A stretch of DNA of 64,000 nt from Pseudomonadota bacterium (GTDB taxonomy: Bacteria > Pseudomonadota > Gammaproteobacteria > Burkholderiales > Rhodocyclaceae). A program made the translations under genes and the position numbers. A model generated the notes under the pieces. The model made no database searches. It had not been told where the DNA came from and worked only from the letters and a program-made list of their open reading frames with translations. Below, one piece after another: positions 34,100 to 43,419 of this stretch (positions are counted from its first letter, which is position 1; each line of letters starts with the position of its first letter). The stretch is taken from NCBI GenBank assembly GCA_018241725.1, contig JAFEDI010000045.1, forward strand, positions 95,894-159,893, read 5' to 3'.

Positions 34100-35107
34100 T
34101 TAAGGGTTAACGGCAATCACCGTGCGCCCCTTGACCCTGCCGGCGATGAAGTCGTCGAAGACGCCGGGCAGATCCGCAAACGGCACCGTCCGGGTCATCT
34201 CGTGAAGGTGGCGCGGCTTGAGGTCGGACGCCAGGCGCTGCCAGACATTGCTGCGGGTCGGGAAGCCGATGTAGCCGGAATCCACGCCGAGCAGGCTGAC
34301 CCCGCGCAGGATGAACGGAAACACCGTGGCGTTGAGGGCGATGCTCTGGGCGTTGCCGATGCTCGCCACCGTGCCGGCCTGTTTCATCGTAGACAACACC
34401 CAGGTCAGGATGTCACCGCCCACGTTGTCCACCGCACCGGCCCACAGGCCGGCGTCGAGGGGGCGCGTCTTGGCCGGGTCGATGGTGTCGCGCAGGCGGA
34501 TCTCGGCGGCCCCGAGGTCCTTGAGGTAGGCCTCTTCATGCGCCTTGCCTGTCAGCGCGACCACGTGGTAGCCGAGCCCGGCCAGCATGTCGATGGCCAG
34601 GCCACCGACGCCGCCGCTGGCGCCGGTGACGATCACCGGGCCGTTCTCGGGACGCAGGCCGTTGTCCTCCATGCGCACGATCCCCAGCGCGGCAGTGAAG
34701 CCGGCGGTGCCGAGGGCCATCGCATCGAAGAGGCTCAAGCCGGCAGGCAACGGCACAACCCAGCCTGCCGAGATCCGCGCATATTCCGCGTAACCGCCGT
34801 GATGGGCCACGCCGATGTCGAAACTGGTCGCGATGACCTCGTCACCCGCCTTGAAGCGCGGATCGCTGCTTTCCACCACCGTACCCGACAGGTCGATGCC
34901 GCCGATGCAAGGGAAGCGGCGGATGATCTTGCCGGCGCCCGTCGCGGCCAATGCGTCCTTGTAGTTCACGCTGGAATAGGCCACCTTGATTAAAACCTCA
35001 CCGGCATCGAGGGCATCGGCGGCGAGGGTTTCCATCGCGGCGGAAACCTTGCGGTTCTCGTCCTGGCGGATCACGTAGGCCTTGAAGGGGGAAAGGGTGA
35101 CGGTCAT
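34100..35107 (-). CDS. acuI: Acryloyl-CoA reductase-like MDR oxidoreductase
   Basis: 335 residues, NADPH-dependent medium-chain reductase of the AcuI/YhdH group, which reduces acryloyl-CoA to propionyl-CoA. Seen are the N-terminal VAYSSVNYKDALAATG, the Rossmann GASGGVGGLAIDMLAGLG and the end of the cofactor domain NVWQRLASDLKP. No zinc-binding cysteines, as expected. ATG at 35107 with GAGGAG. Proximity to prpE fits propionyl-CoA metabolism. Confidence 0.87.
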   Translation of the reverse strand: MTVTLSPFKAYVIRQDENRKVSAAMETLAADALDAGEVLIKVAYSSVNYKDALAATGAGKIIRRFPCIGGIDLSGTVVESSDPRFKAGDEVIATSFDIGVAHHGGYAEYARISAGWVVPLPAGLSLFDAMALGTAGFTAALGIVRMEDNGLRPENGPVIVTGASGGVGGLAIDMLAGLGYHVVALTGKAHEEAYLKDLGAAEIRLRDTIDPAKTRPLDAGLWAGAVDNVGGDILTWVLSTMKQAGTVASIGNAQSIALNATVFPFILRGVSLLGVDSGYIGFPTRSNVWQRLASDLKPRHLHEMTRTVPFADLPGVFDDFIAGRVKGRTVIAVNP

Positions 35108-35257
35108 GCGTTTCTCCTCGTTGCCGGACACCGGAATGGCGCCTCATGTTGGTTATCGGCCGATTATAGCCCTGCCAACTTGACGCCCAGCCGCGCCACG
35201 CCTCAATACCGCATGCAAAATGCCGTAAATGGATTCATCGCCCGCAGGAGCACCGAC

Positions 35258-36145
35258 ATGGCCCTGATCAACGTTCCCTTCGAGACCCTGGACGCCTACA
35301 TTGCGTTCTTCAGCCAACAGCCCCTGCCTGTCCTCAAGCACACGGTCAAGGAACTGCAGACGATGCGTAGCCGGGAGGATCACATCAACGGCCGCACGGT
35401 CGCCGCGCTGGTGCTGAGCGATCCAATGATGACGCTGCGCGTGCTGATCCACCTCGAGGAAAACCGACGCTCCCGGCAGAATCACGACATCACCACCGTC
35501 GAGCGGGCGATCATGATGATGGGCATCTCGCCCTTCCTGCGTCAGTTCTCCGATCTGCCGACAATTGAAGACCAGCTCGCTGCGTATCCGAAGGCTCTTG
35601 TCGGCGTGCTCAAGGTGATCAGTCGGGCCCGCCGGGCCGCCCGCTACGCGCGCGACTGGGCCATCGTGCGCCATGACCTGGACGTGGATGAGATCACCGT
35701 CGCCGCGCTGCTCGCCGAGGGCACCGAGATCCTGTGCTGGTGTCTGGCACCAAAGCTGACCTATCAGGTGTACGAGATGCAGCACATCGACCGGAGCCTG
35801 CGCTCCTCATCCGCCCAGAAGTCGATCTTCAACTTCTCGGCGCGGGAGCTGCAGCTGGCCCTGGTCCATCACTGGCGGCTACCGGAACTGCTGGTGTCCA
35901 TGCTGGACGAGCGGCAGATCGAGAATCCGCGCGTGCGTACCGTTCAACTGGCCAACAGCCTGGCCCGCCACACGGCGCAGGGGTGGGACGATCCGGCCAT
36001 TCCCGACGACCTCAGCGCGATCACCGAGCTGTTGCACATCAATCGGGAGACACTGCTCAGCCGGCTGTCCGTGCCGCACGAAGCCGTGGAGCCCCTGCTC
36101 GCGGCGGGCGGCGATCCGCTCGGGGCGATGCCGCCGCCCCTCTGA
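35258..36145 (+). CDS. HDOD-domain protein
   Basis: 295 residues. The segment from about residue 15 to 215 resembles HDOD output domains (TMRSREDHINGRTVAALVLSDPMMTLRVL and ERAIMMMGISPFLRQF). Metal-binding HD residues are not evident, as usual for HDOD. Start at MALINVPFETL with GGAG; the ORF upstream is not needed. Probably part of a signalling pathway; partner unknown. Confidence 0.75.
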   Translation: MALINVPFETLDAYIAFFSQQPLPVLKHTVKELQTMRSREDHINGRTVAALVLSDPMMTLRVLIHLEENRRSRQNHDITTVERAIMMMGISPFLRQFSDLPTIEDQLAAYPKALVGVLKVISRARRAARYARDWAIVRHDLDVDEITVAALLAEGTEILCWCLAPKLTYQVYEMQHIDRSLRSSSAQKSIFNFSARELQLALVHHWRLPELLVSMLDERQIENPRVRTVQLANSLARHTAQGWDDPAIPDDLSAITELLHINRETLLSRLSVPHEAVEPLLAAGGDPLGAMPPPL

Positions 36146-36151
36146 GCGCGC

Positions 36152-38059
36152 TCACTTGCCGGCGCCGCGGGACTCCAGTTCTTCCCAGCGCAGCATGGCA
36201 GCCTCGATCTCACCCTCCAGCACCTGCAGACGGGTATTGAGGGCCGGCACCTCCTGCGGGGCGTCCCGGTAGGTGGCCGGATCGTTGAGGCGGGCCTGGA
36301 TGGTGCCCTGCTCCTCCTCCAGCGCCGCGATGCGGTCCGGCAAGGCTTCCAGTTCCCGCTGTTCCTTCCAACTCAATTTGGCCGGCTTCGCTGCCTGCGG
36401 CTTGGGTTCCTCCTTCTTCGGCTGCACCGGCTTGGATGCGGCAGCCGGTTTGGCGACTTCGGGCGCGGGACGCACGCGCAGCCAGTCCTCGTAACCGCCG
36501 GCGTATTCCTTCCAGTTGCCGTTGCCCTCCGCGGCGATCACCTGTGTCACCACGTTGTCGAGGAAGGCCCGGTCGTGGCTGACCAGGAACACGGTGCCGT
36601 CGTACTGGGCCAGCAGGTCTTCGAGCAGGTCGAGGGTTTCGATGTCCAGGTCGTTGGTCGGCTCGTCAAGCACCAGCACATTGGCCGGACGGGCAAACAG
36701 GCGGGCCAGCAGCAGGCGGTTGCGTTCACCACCCGACAGGGATTTGACCGGCGAACGGGCCCGTTGCGGCGAGAACAGGAAATCCTCCAGGTAGCCGATG
36801 ACGTGGGTGCGGTGGCCGGCGATTTCCACGTAGTCGGAGCCCGGGCTGATGACTTCTGTCAGCGGCGCCTCGGGGTCGAGCTGCGCGCGCAGCTGGTCGA
36901 AGTAGGCTACCGTCTGGCGCGTGCCCCTCTTGATCGTACCGTCATCCGCTTCGAGCTCACCGAGGATCAGCTTCAACAGCGTGGTTTTGCCCGCGCCGTT
37001 GGGGCCGATCAGGCCGATGCGGTCGCCGCGCAGGATGCGCGTGGAGAAATCGCGGACAATCTGCCGCTCGCCGAAGCGCTTGTTCACATGGGTCAGCTCG
37101 GCCACCAGCTGGCCGCTGCTCTCGCCGCGGTCCAGCGCCAGCTTGACGTTGCCGAAACGGTCACGGCGGGCGCTGCGCTCGCGGCGCAGCGCCTCCAGGC
37201 GCCGCACGCGGCCTTCGTTGCGGGTCCGCCGCGCTTCGACGCCCTTGCGAATCCACACCTCTTCCTGCGCCAGCAGCTTGTCGAAGCGGGCATTGGCCTT
37301 GTCTTCCGCATCCAGCTGATCGGCCTTGCGCGTCTGGTAGTCGCTGAAGCGGCCGGGAAAGCTGCTCAGGATGCCGCGATCCAGCTCGACGATGCGCGTC
37401 GCCACGTGGTTCAGGAAGACCCGGTCGTGGGTAATGACCACCACCGCGCCCGGAAAATCGCGGATCAGTTCTTCGAGCCACAGGATGCCGTCGATGTCCA
37501 GGTGGTTGGTCGGCTCGTCGAGCAACAGCATTTCCGGCTCGCCGACCAGCGCCCGGGCCAGTGCCACGCGCTTGATACCGCCGCCGGACAGGCTGCCGAC
37601 GATCGCCTCGCCCGACAATTTGAGCTGGGCCAGAATCTGTTCGACACGCTGCTCCAGGCGCCAGGCCTGGGCGTCCTCGACGCGGTGCTGCAGTTGTTCG
37701 AGCCGCGCCAGGTTGGCCGCGCTGGCATCGTCAGCCACAGCCAGCATGGCCTCGTGATAATCCACCAGCAGGCGGGCCACGTCCCCCAGGCCATCGGCCA
37801 CGGTCTCGAACACCGTACGCTCCAGCGGGAAGTCCGCCTCCTGGGGCACATAGGCGATACGCGCGCCCGGCTGCCGCCACAGGCGCCCGTCGTCGAGCAT
37901 GGCCTGCCCGGCCAAGGCCTTCAACAGGCTTGATTTGCCGCTGCCATTACGGCCGATCAGTGCAACCCGCTCGCCGGGGTCGAGCTGGAAACTGGCCTTG
38001 TCGAGCAAGGCAACGTGGCCGAAGGCGAGGCAGGCATCGTCAAGGGTGATCAGCGGCAT
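36152..38059 (-). CDS. uup: ABC-F family ATPase Uup
   Basis: 635 residues, soluble. Two ATPase domains with Walker A sites GRNGSGKSS and GPNGAGKTT, signatures LSGGGIKRVALARAL and LSGGERNRLLLARLF, and both Walker B sequences LLDEPTNHLD and LDEPTNDLD. A charged linker and a C-terminal coiled coil (from about residue 540, rich in KPAKLSWKEQRELEALP) mark Uup. Binds ribosomes or DNA structures; protects replication and translation in other species. Confidence 0.9.
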   Translation of the reverse strand: MPLITLDDACLAFGHVALLDKASFQLDPGERVALIGRNGSGKSSLLKALAGQAMLDDGRLWRQPGARIAYVPQEADFPLERTVFETVADGLGDVARLLVDYHEAMLAVADDASAANLARLEQLQHRVEDAQAWRLEQRVEQILAQLKLSGEAIVGSLSGGGIKRVALARALVGEPEMLLLDEPTNHLDIDGILWLEELIRDFPGAVVVITHDRVFLNHVATRIVELDRGILSSFPGRFSDYQTRKADQLDAEDKANARFDKLLAQEEVWIRKGVEARRTRNEGRVRRLEALRRERSARRDRFGNVKLALDRGESSGQLVAELTHVNKRFGERQIVRDFSTRILRGDRIGLIGPNGAGKTTLLKLILGELEADDGTIKRGTRQTVAYFDQLRAQLDPEAPLTEVISPGSDYVEIAGHRTHVIGYLEDFLFSPQRARSPVKSLSGGERNRLLLARLFARPANVLVLDEPTNDLDIETLDLLEDLLAQYDGTVFLVSHDRAFLDNVVTQVIAAEGNGNWKEYAGGYEDWLRVRPAPEVAKPAAASKPVQPKKEEPKPQAAKPAKLSWKEQRELEALPDRIAALEEEQGTIQARLNDPATYRDAPQEVPALNTRLQVLEGEIEAAMLRWEELESRGAGK

Positions 38060-38218
38060 GGTGCAAATAAGTAATCAAGACTGCGGAAGGGGCTGGATTC
38101 TACCCTGCCACTGCCCTCCACCGCCGAAACGACCGGCTCCGACAGCACGGAAACCCTATGGTCGCTGTTCGCGATGCGACGCAGAAACCGCGTAATGCAG
38201 ATTTTCTTCACAAGCCTG

Positions 38219-38269
38219 TTGACGAAAACGATTCTCAGATATTTAATAGGAACCGTTCTCATTAGCATT
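38219..38269 (+). promoter_or_regulatory. hemP promoter with Fur-like operator
   Basis: -35 TTGACG (38219-38224) and -10 TTTAAT (38242-38247) are 17 bases apart, a near-consensus sigma-70 promoter. Overlapping and just downstream lies GTTCTCATTAGCATT (38255-38269), whose AATGNTAATGAGAA reverse strand resembles Fur boxes. Iron control fits the hemP gene that follows. Confidence 0.7.
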
Positions 38270-38278
38270 CATGTCCAA

Positions 38279-38470
38279 GTGGAAAATCTTAACGCTCCGG
38301 CCCAGCACCCGTCTTGCGACGCAGCCCTCGAAGCCGATGTAGGCCAGTTCGAGGTGCCGATCCGGAGCAAGGATCTCTTCAACGACCGCAACTGCGTGTT
38401 CATCGAGCATGAAGGCATGATTTATGCACTTCGAGCCACACGTGCCGGCAAACTGATACTGACGAAATGA
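38279..38470 (+). CDS. hemP: Hemin uptake protein HemP
   Basis: 63 residues from a GTG start. The C-terminal half SKDLFNDRNCVFIEHEGMIYALRATRAGKLILTK is a clear HemP domain (typical end RLTRNGKLILTK). HemP proteins help regulate or stabilise heme uptake; no TonB receptor gene is near. A Fur-like site precedes it. Start is uncertain; the ORF is open far upstream. Confidence 0.8.
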   Translation: MENLNAPAQHPSCDAALEADVGQFEVPIRSKDLFNDRNCVFIEHEGMIYALRATRAGKLILTK

Positions 38471-38637
38471 CGACATCCGCCCGACTCCGCCACCACGATG
38501 GTCTTCCCGGCCACTGGACCGAACCCACCGGCCAGCGCCCGCTGTCTGCCACCGGCCTTGCAGCCCTCTTGTGCGTTGGGCTTGCGGGGTGTGTTGCGGC
38601 AGCCAGCCTCGTGTTGCGCCTTTATCCGATCGTCTGA
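38467..38637 (+). CDS. Small membrane protein in the hemP locus
   Basis: 56 residues whose ATG overlaps the hemP stop (ATGA). It has a polar N-terminal half and one hydrophobic helix (ATGLAALLCVGLAGCVAAASLVL). No known family. The coupling to hemP and similar composition make it likely real; it may be a small accessory membrane protein of iron uptake. Confidence 0.5.
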   Translation: MTTSARLRHHDGLPGHWTEPTGQRPLSATGLAALLCVGLAGCVAAASLVLRLYPIV

Positions 38638-38672
38638 GCAACCCGCAATCCGGGTGTGAAGGAAACAAGACA

Positions 38673-38903
38673 ATGTACGTTTGCATCTGTCGTGCCGTAA
38701 CTGAAAAGCACATCGAAACCGCCGTTCAGGGCGGAGCGCGGCGTCTGCGCGACCTGCGGCAGCAGCTTGGCGTGACCGAGGAATGTGGACGTTGCGCCCA
38801 GTGCGCCAAGCAGTGTCTCGACGGCGCCGTGGAACAGGCCTGTGCCTCCGCGTGCAGCAGCGTTGCCGATTCCGCCTACTCGCAGTTGCTGATCGCCGCC
38901 TGA
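38673..38903 (+). CDS. bfd: Bacterioferritin-associated ferredoxin-like protein
   Basis: 76 residues with the BFD [2Fe-2S] pattern: CxC (MYVCICRAVTE) and later ECGRCAQCA plus CxxxC. In other bacteria Bfd releases iron from bacterioferritin under iron starvation. AAGGAAA site precedes the ATG. Follows the hemP genes, consistent with joint iron control. Confidence 0.88.
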   Translation: MYVCICRAVTEKHIETAVQGGARRLRDLRQQLGVTEECGRCAQCAKQCLDGAVEQACASACSSVADSAYSQLLIAA

Positions 38904-39080
38904 GTCCGGCTTCGCCGCGCCGCTTGGCTCATCCGGGCGGACGCACAAATCAGCCTTCAAGGCGTCTCGACGCATCTGACGACCAAAAAGTTTTTAAGCG
39001 GATCGCATAAACCCCGTAGCCGCCGAGGGGTATATCGGTTATCTTTATGGGCCCATCAAATTTCATCCGGGCCCAGCGAC

Positions 39081-39740
39081 ATGCCCACCGGCAACACACC
39101 CAGTAACGACACTGGCGCCAGCCATCCGCGCAAGCGCCTCACCCCCGCCACCCGAATCCCCCTGATCCTCGACGCAGCCCTGGCAGAATTTTCGGCCCAC
39201 GGCTACAGCGCCACGCGCGTTGACGACATCGCCAACCGGGCCGGCCTTTCGAAGGGAGGCTTCTACGCTCACTTCTCCGGCAAGGATGCAGTCTTCGAAG
39301 CGCTGCTGCGCCGCTCGTTGACGGCCCCGACGCTGGACGTGGACGCGCTGCTGGAATCCGCCACCGATATCCGCAGCTTGGTCGAACAGCTGGTTGACCA
39401 GTTGCACACCCACCTGGGTGACGCCACCCTGCGCGCCACCGCCCGCTTGCTGCTGACCGAAGGCCACCGCCTGCCCGACATCGTGACCCTGTGGCGGCAG
39501 AACACCGTGGACAACCTGCACGTGCAGCTGGGCAGCCTGCTGCGCCGCTGCGTGGAGCGCGGCCTGTGCCGGGACAGCACCGTAGTCCATCACCCCTGGC
39601 TGATCCTGTCGCCGGTCATTCATCAACTGTTTCAGCAACTCTCGTCAGCCGCCGTCGTGCCGATCCAATCGCGCGAGGCACGCAGCACCCATGTAGACAT
39701 GCTGTGCGAACTACTCACGCCACATCCACAAGCAGCCTGA
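39081..39740 (+). CDS. TetR/AcrR-family transcriptional regulator
   Basis: 219 residues. Helix-turn-helix at about residues 27-70 (ILDAALAEFSAHGYSATRVDDIANRAGLSKGGFYAHF). The ligand-binding part is not recognised. Divergent neighbours are bfd and convergent is the glcC-like gene; its target is unknown. Confidence 0.85.
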   Translation: MPTGNTPSNDTGASHPRKRLTPATRIPLILDAALAEFSAHGYSATRVDDIANRAGLSKGGFYAHFSGKDAVFEALLRRSLTAPTLDVDALLESATDIRSLVEQLVDQLHTHLGDATLRATARLLLTEGHRLPDIVTLWRQNTVDNLHVQLGSLLRRCVERGLCRDSTVVHHPWLILSPVIHQLFQQLSSAAVVPIQSREARSTHVDMLCELLTPHPQAA

Positions 39741-39777
39741 CCAGTCGGCGCTGACCGCCCGACGGCGGGTCAGCGCC

Positions 39778-40593
39778 CTAGCAATCCACCCCGAGTCGCA
39801 TTGAAGCGCGCACCAACCGCTGTTCTTCCTGCTCGATCTCAAGGAAGGTATCGCGCAGGCTGTTGATGTGTTCGCAGGCCACTCGGCCGGCCTTTTCCGA
39901 ATCCCTGTCCATCACCGCCCGATAGATCCGCTCATGGTGGCGGTCAAGCACGCGCTTGTGAGCCGGGCGGTGGTACAGATTGCTCACCGATGCCAGCACG
40001 CTGCTGAGCATCAGATCCGACAGGGACTGCAGCGTATGCACAAGCACCGGGTTGTGTGACGCATCGTTGATCGCCCGGTGAAAGGCATGGTCGGCGCGGG
40101 CATGCTCTTCCAGCGTCACGCCCTCGCCTTGCACCTGCAGGCTCTGTAGCTCCTCGTAACGCCGTCGGATCAGCAGAAAGTCCACCGGCGTCCCACGCTG
40201 TGCCGCCAAACGCGCCGCCTCGCTCTCCAGAATCGCCCGTACCTCCAGCAGATCGTACAAGGTCCGCGGCTGGGAATTGAACAGATGCATCAGCGGCGTC
40301 ATGTCCCGATCGGCGGACAGGCGCGCCACATAGGACCCACGCCCGTGCTGGGTATCGATGATGCCCAGTCCGCGCAGCACGCGCAGCCCCTCCCGCAGGG
40401 CCGTCCGCGACGTGCCCAGCTTTTCGCACAGGCGCCGCTCCGACGGCAGCGACTCCCCCACCTTCAGGATGCCGTCGATGATCAGCCGCTCGATCCGCTC
40501 GGCAACCAAATCGGCCACCTGCTTGCGTTCTGCGACCTCAAAAGGGTCGCCGGCGACGTTTTTCAAAGTGGTCGTACCAGTTGATTCAGGCAC
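39778..40593 (-). CDS. glcC: GntR-family regulator of the glycolate operon (FadR/LldR-like)
   Basis: About 271 residues. N-terminal winged helix near residues 25-90 (VGESLPSERRLCEKLGTSRTALREGLRVLRGLG) and an FCD ligand domain with DHAFHRAINDASHNPVL. Divergent from glcDEF, which makes it the likely regulator (GlcC/LldR). I chose GTG 40593, 9 bases after GGGAGA; TTG at 40620 is the alternative. One of the two operator copies lies at the very start of this coding region. Confidence 0.82.
   Translation of the reverse strand: MPESTGTTTLKNVAGDPFEVAERKQVADLVAERIERLIIDGILKVGESLPSERRLCEKLGTSRTALREGLRVLRGLGIIDTQHGRGSYVARLSADRDMTPLMHLFNSQPRTLYDLLEVRAILESEAARLAAQRGTPVDFLLIRRRYEELQSLQVQGEGVTLEEHARADHAFHRAINDASHNPVLVHTLQSLSDLMLSSVLASVSNLYHRPAHKRVLDRHHERIYRAVMDRDSEKAGRVACEHINSLRDTFLEIEQEEQRLVRASMRLGVDC
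40561..40582. promoter_or_regulatory. Glycolate operon operator copy 1 (inverted)
   Basis: 22-base sequence containing the GntR-type core TGGTACGACCA, here on the minus strand inside the first codons of glcC. An identical copy in opposite orientation lies at 40676-40697. Confidence 0.75.
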
Positions 40594-40675
40594 TGCAACA
40601 TGTCTCCCCTGACTACTCAATCACATTGAATTCAAAGGACTTATCTTTCAATAAGGGAAATCATGTACTCAAAAA

Positions 40676-40697
40676 AACTGGTACGACCACTTTGAAA
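40676..40697. promoter_or_regulatory. Glycolate operon operator copy 2
   Basis: Perfect inverted copy of the 40561-40582 sequence (core TGGT-ACG-ACCA plus flank CTTTGAAA). It lies about 120 bases before glcD and 115 bases from copy 1, a spacing (about 11 helical turns) that would allow looping between the divergent genes. Confidence 0.75.
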
Positions 40698-40814
40698 GTG
40701 CTTTGTTTTCAGTGTCTTCCAAACCTAGTATCGCCCATCCCGAGCACTCAACCGAGCCATGCAGCCCCCCGAGATGAGCGCAAAACCGAACCGGAACCTT
40801 CAAGGCCACCTGCC

Positions 40815-42314
40815 ATGAACATCCTCTACGACGAAAAGATCGACGGCGAACTCCACCACGTGGACCGCGCCGAACTGGTGGCTGCAATGCGCACCGCCAT
40901 GCCCGATCTGGAAATCCTGCACACCCACGAAGACCTCAAGCCCTTCGAGTGCGACGGCCTGTCTGCGTATCGCACCACGCCGCTGTTGGTCGTGCTGCCC
41001 GAGCGCCTGGACCAGGTGGAAACTCTGCTCAAGCTGTGCCACCGCATGCACGTGCCGGTGGTTGCCCGCGGCGCGGGCACCGGCCTGTCCGGCGGTGCTC
41101 TGCCGCTCGAACAGGGCGTGCTGCTGGTGATGGCGCGCTTCAACCGCATCCTGGAAGTGAATCCGGAAGGCCGCTTCGCCCGCGTCCAGCCCGGCGTGCG
41201 CAACCTGGCCATCTCCCAGGCCGCCGAACCCTTCGGCCTCTACTACGCACCGGATCCGTCATCGCAGATCGCCTGCTCCATCGGCGGCAACGTGGCCGAG
41301 AACGCCGGCGGCGTGCACTGCCTCAAGTACGGCCTGACCGTGCACAACCTGCTGAAGGTGGAAGTGCTGACCATCGAAGGCGAACACGTCACCTTCGGCA
41401 GCGATGCACTGGACGCCGCCGGCTTCGACCTGCTGGCCCTGTTCACCGGCTCCGAAGGCCTGCTCGGCGTGGTCACCGAAGTCACCGTCAAGCTGCTGCC
41501 CAAGCCCCAGGTGGCGCGCGTGCTGCTGGCCAGCTTCGACTCCGTCGAAAAAGCCGGAAAGGCGGTGGCCGACATCATCTCTGCCGGCATCATCCCCGGC
41601 GGTCTAGAGATGATGGACAAGCTGGCGATCCAGGCCGCCGAAGACTTCATCCACGCCGGCTACCCGGTGGAGGCCGAGGCCATCCTGCTGTGCGAACTCG
41701 ATGGCGTTGACGCCGACGTACAGGACGACATCGAGCGCGTGCGGACGGTGCTCGCCACTGCCGGCGCCACCGACGTGCAGCTGGCGCGGGACGAGGCCGA
41801 GCGCATCAAGTTCTGGGCCGGTCGCAAGAACGCCTTCCCGGCCGTCGGCCGCATGTCGCCGGACTACTACTGCATGGACGGCACCATCCCGCGCAAGCAG
41901 CTGCCGGCAGTGCTGAAGGGCACCGCCGAGCTGTCGGTCGAATACGGCCTGCGGGTCGCCAACGTGTTCCATGCCGGCGACGGCAACATGCACCCGCTGA
42001 TCCTCTTCGATGCCAACCAGCCCGGCGAATTCGAGCGAGCCGAAGCGCTCGGCGGCAAGATCCTCGAACTGTGTGTAGCGGTGGGCGGCACCATCACCGG
42101 CGAACACGGCGTCGGCCGCGAGAAGATCAACCAGATGTGCGTGCAGTTCAACAGTGACGAGCTGACCTTCTTCCACGCCGTGAAGGCCGCCTTCGATCCT
42201 GCCGGCCTCCTCAACCCCGGCAAGAACATCCCGACCCTGCACCGCTGCGCCGAGTTCGGTGCGATGCACGTCCACCACGGCCACCTGCCCTTCCCCGAAC
42301 TGGAGCGTTTCTGA
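40815..42314 (+). CDS. glcD: Glycolate oxidase subunit GlcD
   Basis: 499 residues, the same length as Escherichia coli GlcD. FAD-linked oxidase domain shows VPVVARGAGTGLSGGALPLEQG and the PDPSSQIACSIGGNVAENAGG stretch; the C-terminal half has VFHAGDGNMHPLI and EHGVGREK. Oxidises glycolate to glyoxylate together with GlcE and GlcF. ATG at 40815 follows the promoter with the operator copies. Confidence 0.92.
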   Translation: MNILYDEKIDGELHHVDRAELVAAMRTAMPDLEILHTHEDLKPFECDGLSAYRTTPLLVVLPERLDQVETLLKLCHRMHVPVVARGAGTGLSGGALPLEQGVLLVMARFNRILEVNPEGRFARVQPGVRNLAISQAAEPFGLYYAPDPSSQIACSIGGNVAENAGGVHCLKYGLTVHNLLKVEVLTIEGEHVTFGSDALDAAGFDLLALFTGSEGLLGVVTEVTVKLLPKPQVARVLLASFDSVEKAGKAVADIISAGIIPGGLEMMDKLAIQAAEDFIHAGYPVEAEAILLCELDGVDADVQDDIERVRTVLATAGATDVQLARDEAERIKFWAGRKNAFPAVGRMSPDYYCMDGTIPRKQLPAVLKGTAELSVEYGLRVANVFHAGDGNMHPLILFDANQPGEFERAEALGGKILELCVAVGGTITGEHGVGREKINQMCVQFNSDELTFFHAVKAAFDPAGLLNPGKNIPTLHRCAEFGAMHVHHGHLPFPELERF

Positions 42315-43381
42315 TGAGCGAGCCCGCCCACGACGCCGACCAGGCCGAAGCCCTGCTGACCCAGGTCCAGGCCGCCCTGGCGGCCGGTACGCCACTCTCC
42401 ATCACCGGTGGCGACAGCAAGGCCTTCTACGGCCGCCCGGTGACCGGCACACCACTGGACGTCCGCGGCCACCGGGGCATCGTCAGCTACGATCCGGCCG
42501 AACTGGTCATCACCGCCCGCGCCGGCACGCCGCTGGCCGAGCTAAACGCAGCCCTCGACGCCGGCGGCCAGATGCTGCCCTGCGAGGCGCCCGACTTCAC
42601 CGGCAGCGCCACCGTCGGCGGCATGGTCGCAGCCGGCCTGTCCGGCCCGCGCCGCCCATGGGTTGGCTCGGTGCGCGACTTCGTGCTCGGCTGCCGCATC
42701 ATCACTGGCCACGGCAAGCATCTGCGCTTCGGCGGCGAGGTCATCAAGAACGTGGCCGGCTACGACGTCTCCCGCCTGATGACCGGCACCCTCGGCTGCC
42801 TCGGCCTGATCACCGAAGTGTCCTTCAAGGTCCTGCCCAAGCCCCGTGCCAGCCTTACGCTGCGTCTCGAGATGGATCGCCCGCGGGCGCTGCGCAAGTT
42901 CGCCGAATGGGGCCAGCAGTCCCTGCCGATCAGCGGTGCCTGCCAGGACGGCGGCACCACGCTGCTACGCCTGGAGGGCGGCGAAAGCTCCGTGAAGGCG
43001 GCGCGCGAACTCCTTGGTGGCGAAGAAGTGCCGCCGGTCTTCTGGGACGCGCTGCGCAACCATCGCCTGGACTTCTTCAAGGATCCGCGCCCCCTTTGGC
43101 GCCTAGCCGTGGGCAACAACCGCACGCCGGCAGAACTACCCGGCGATGCCCTAATCGACTGGGGTGGCGCCCAAGTCTGGCTGAAGACCACCGCCGACAC
43201 CGCCCAACTGCGTGCCCTGGCCGCCCAGGCCGGCGGCCATGCCGACTGCTACACGCCCGGCGTCACCGACGGCCCGCTGCCGCCGCTGCCCGACGCGCTG
43301 ATGCGCTACCACCGCCAGCTCAAGGCCCAGCTCGATCCGCAGGGCATCTTCAACCCCGGCCGCATGTACGCTGGGCTGTAA
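42314..43381 (+). CDS. glcE: Glycolate oxidase subunit GlcE
   Basis: 355 residues, FAD-binding subunit with PLSITGGDSKAFYG, PCEAPDFTGSATVGGMVAAGLSG and GGEVIKNVAGYDVSRL, typical of GlcE. Start overlaps the glcD stop by one base in a TGATG junction, so translation is coupled. Confidence 0.92.
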   Translation: MSEPAHDADQAEALLTQVQAALAAGTPLSITGGDSKAFYGRPVTGTPLDVRGHRGIVSYDPAELVITARAGTPLAELNAALDAGGQMLPCEAPDFTGSATVGGMVAAGLSGPRRPWVGSVRDFVLGCRIITGHGKHLRFGGEVIKNVAGYDVSRLMTGTLGCLGLITEVSFKVLPKPRASLTLRLEMDRPRALRKFAEWGQQSLPISGACQDGGTTLLRLEGGESSVKAARELLGGEEVPPVFWDALRNHRLDFFKDPRPLWRLAVGNNRTPAELPGDALIDWGGAQVWLKTTADTAQLRALAAQAGGHADCYTPGVTDGPLPPLPDALMRYHRQLKAQLDPQGIFNPGRMYAGL

Positions 43382-43419
43382 GCACCACCGCGCCTTCCCA
43401 TTTCCGGACCAGATACGCC

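Noticed and set aside
31061-34993. Plus-strand ORFs of 645 and 656 codons opposite prpE, the response regulator and acuI
   Set aside because: Antisense shadows; the minus strand carries clear enzymes.
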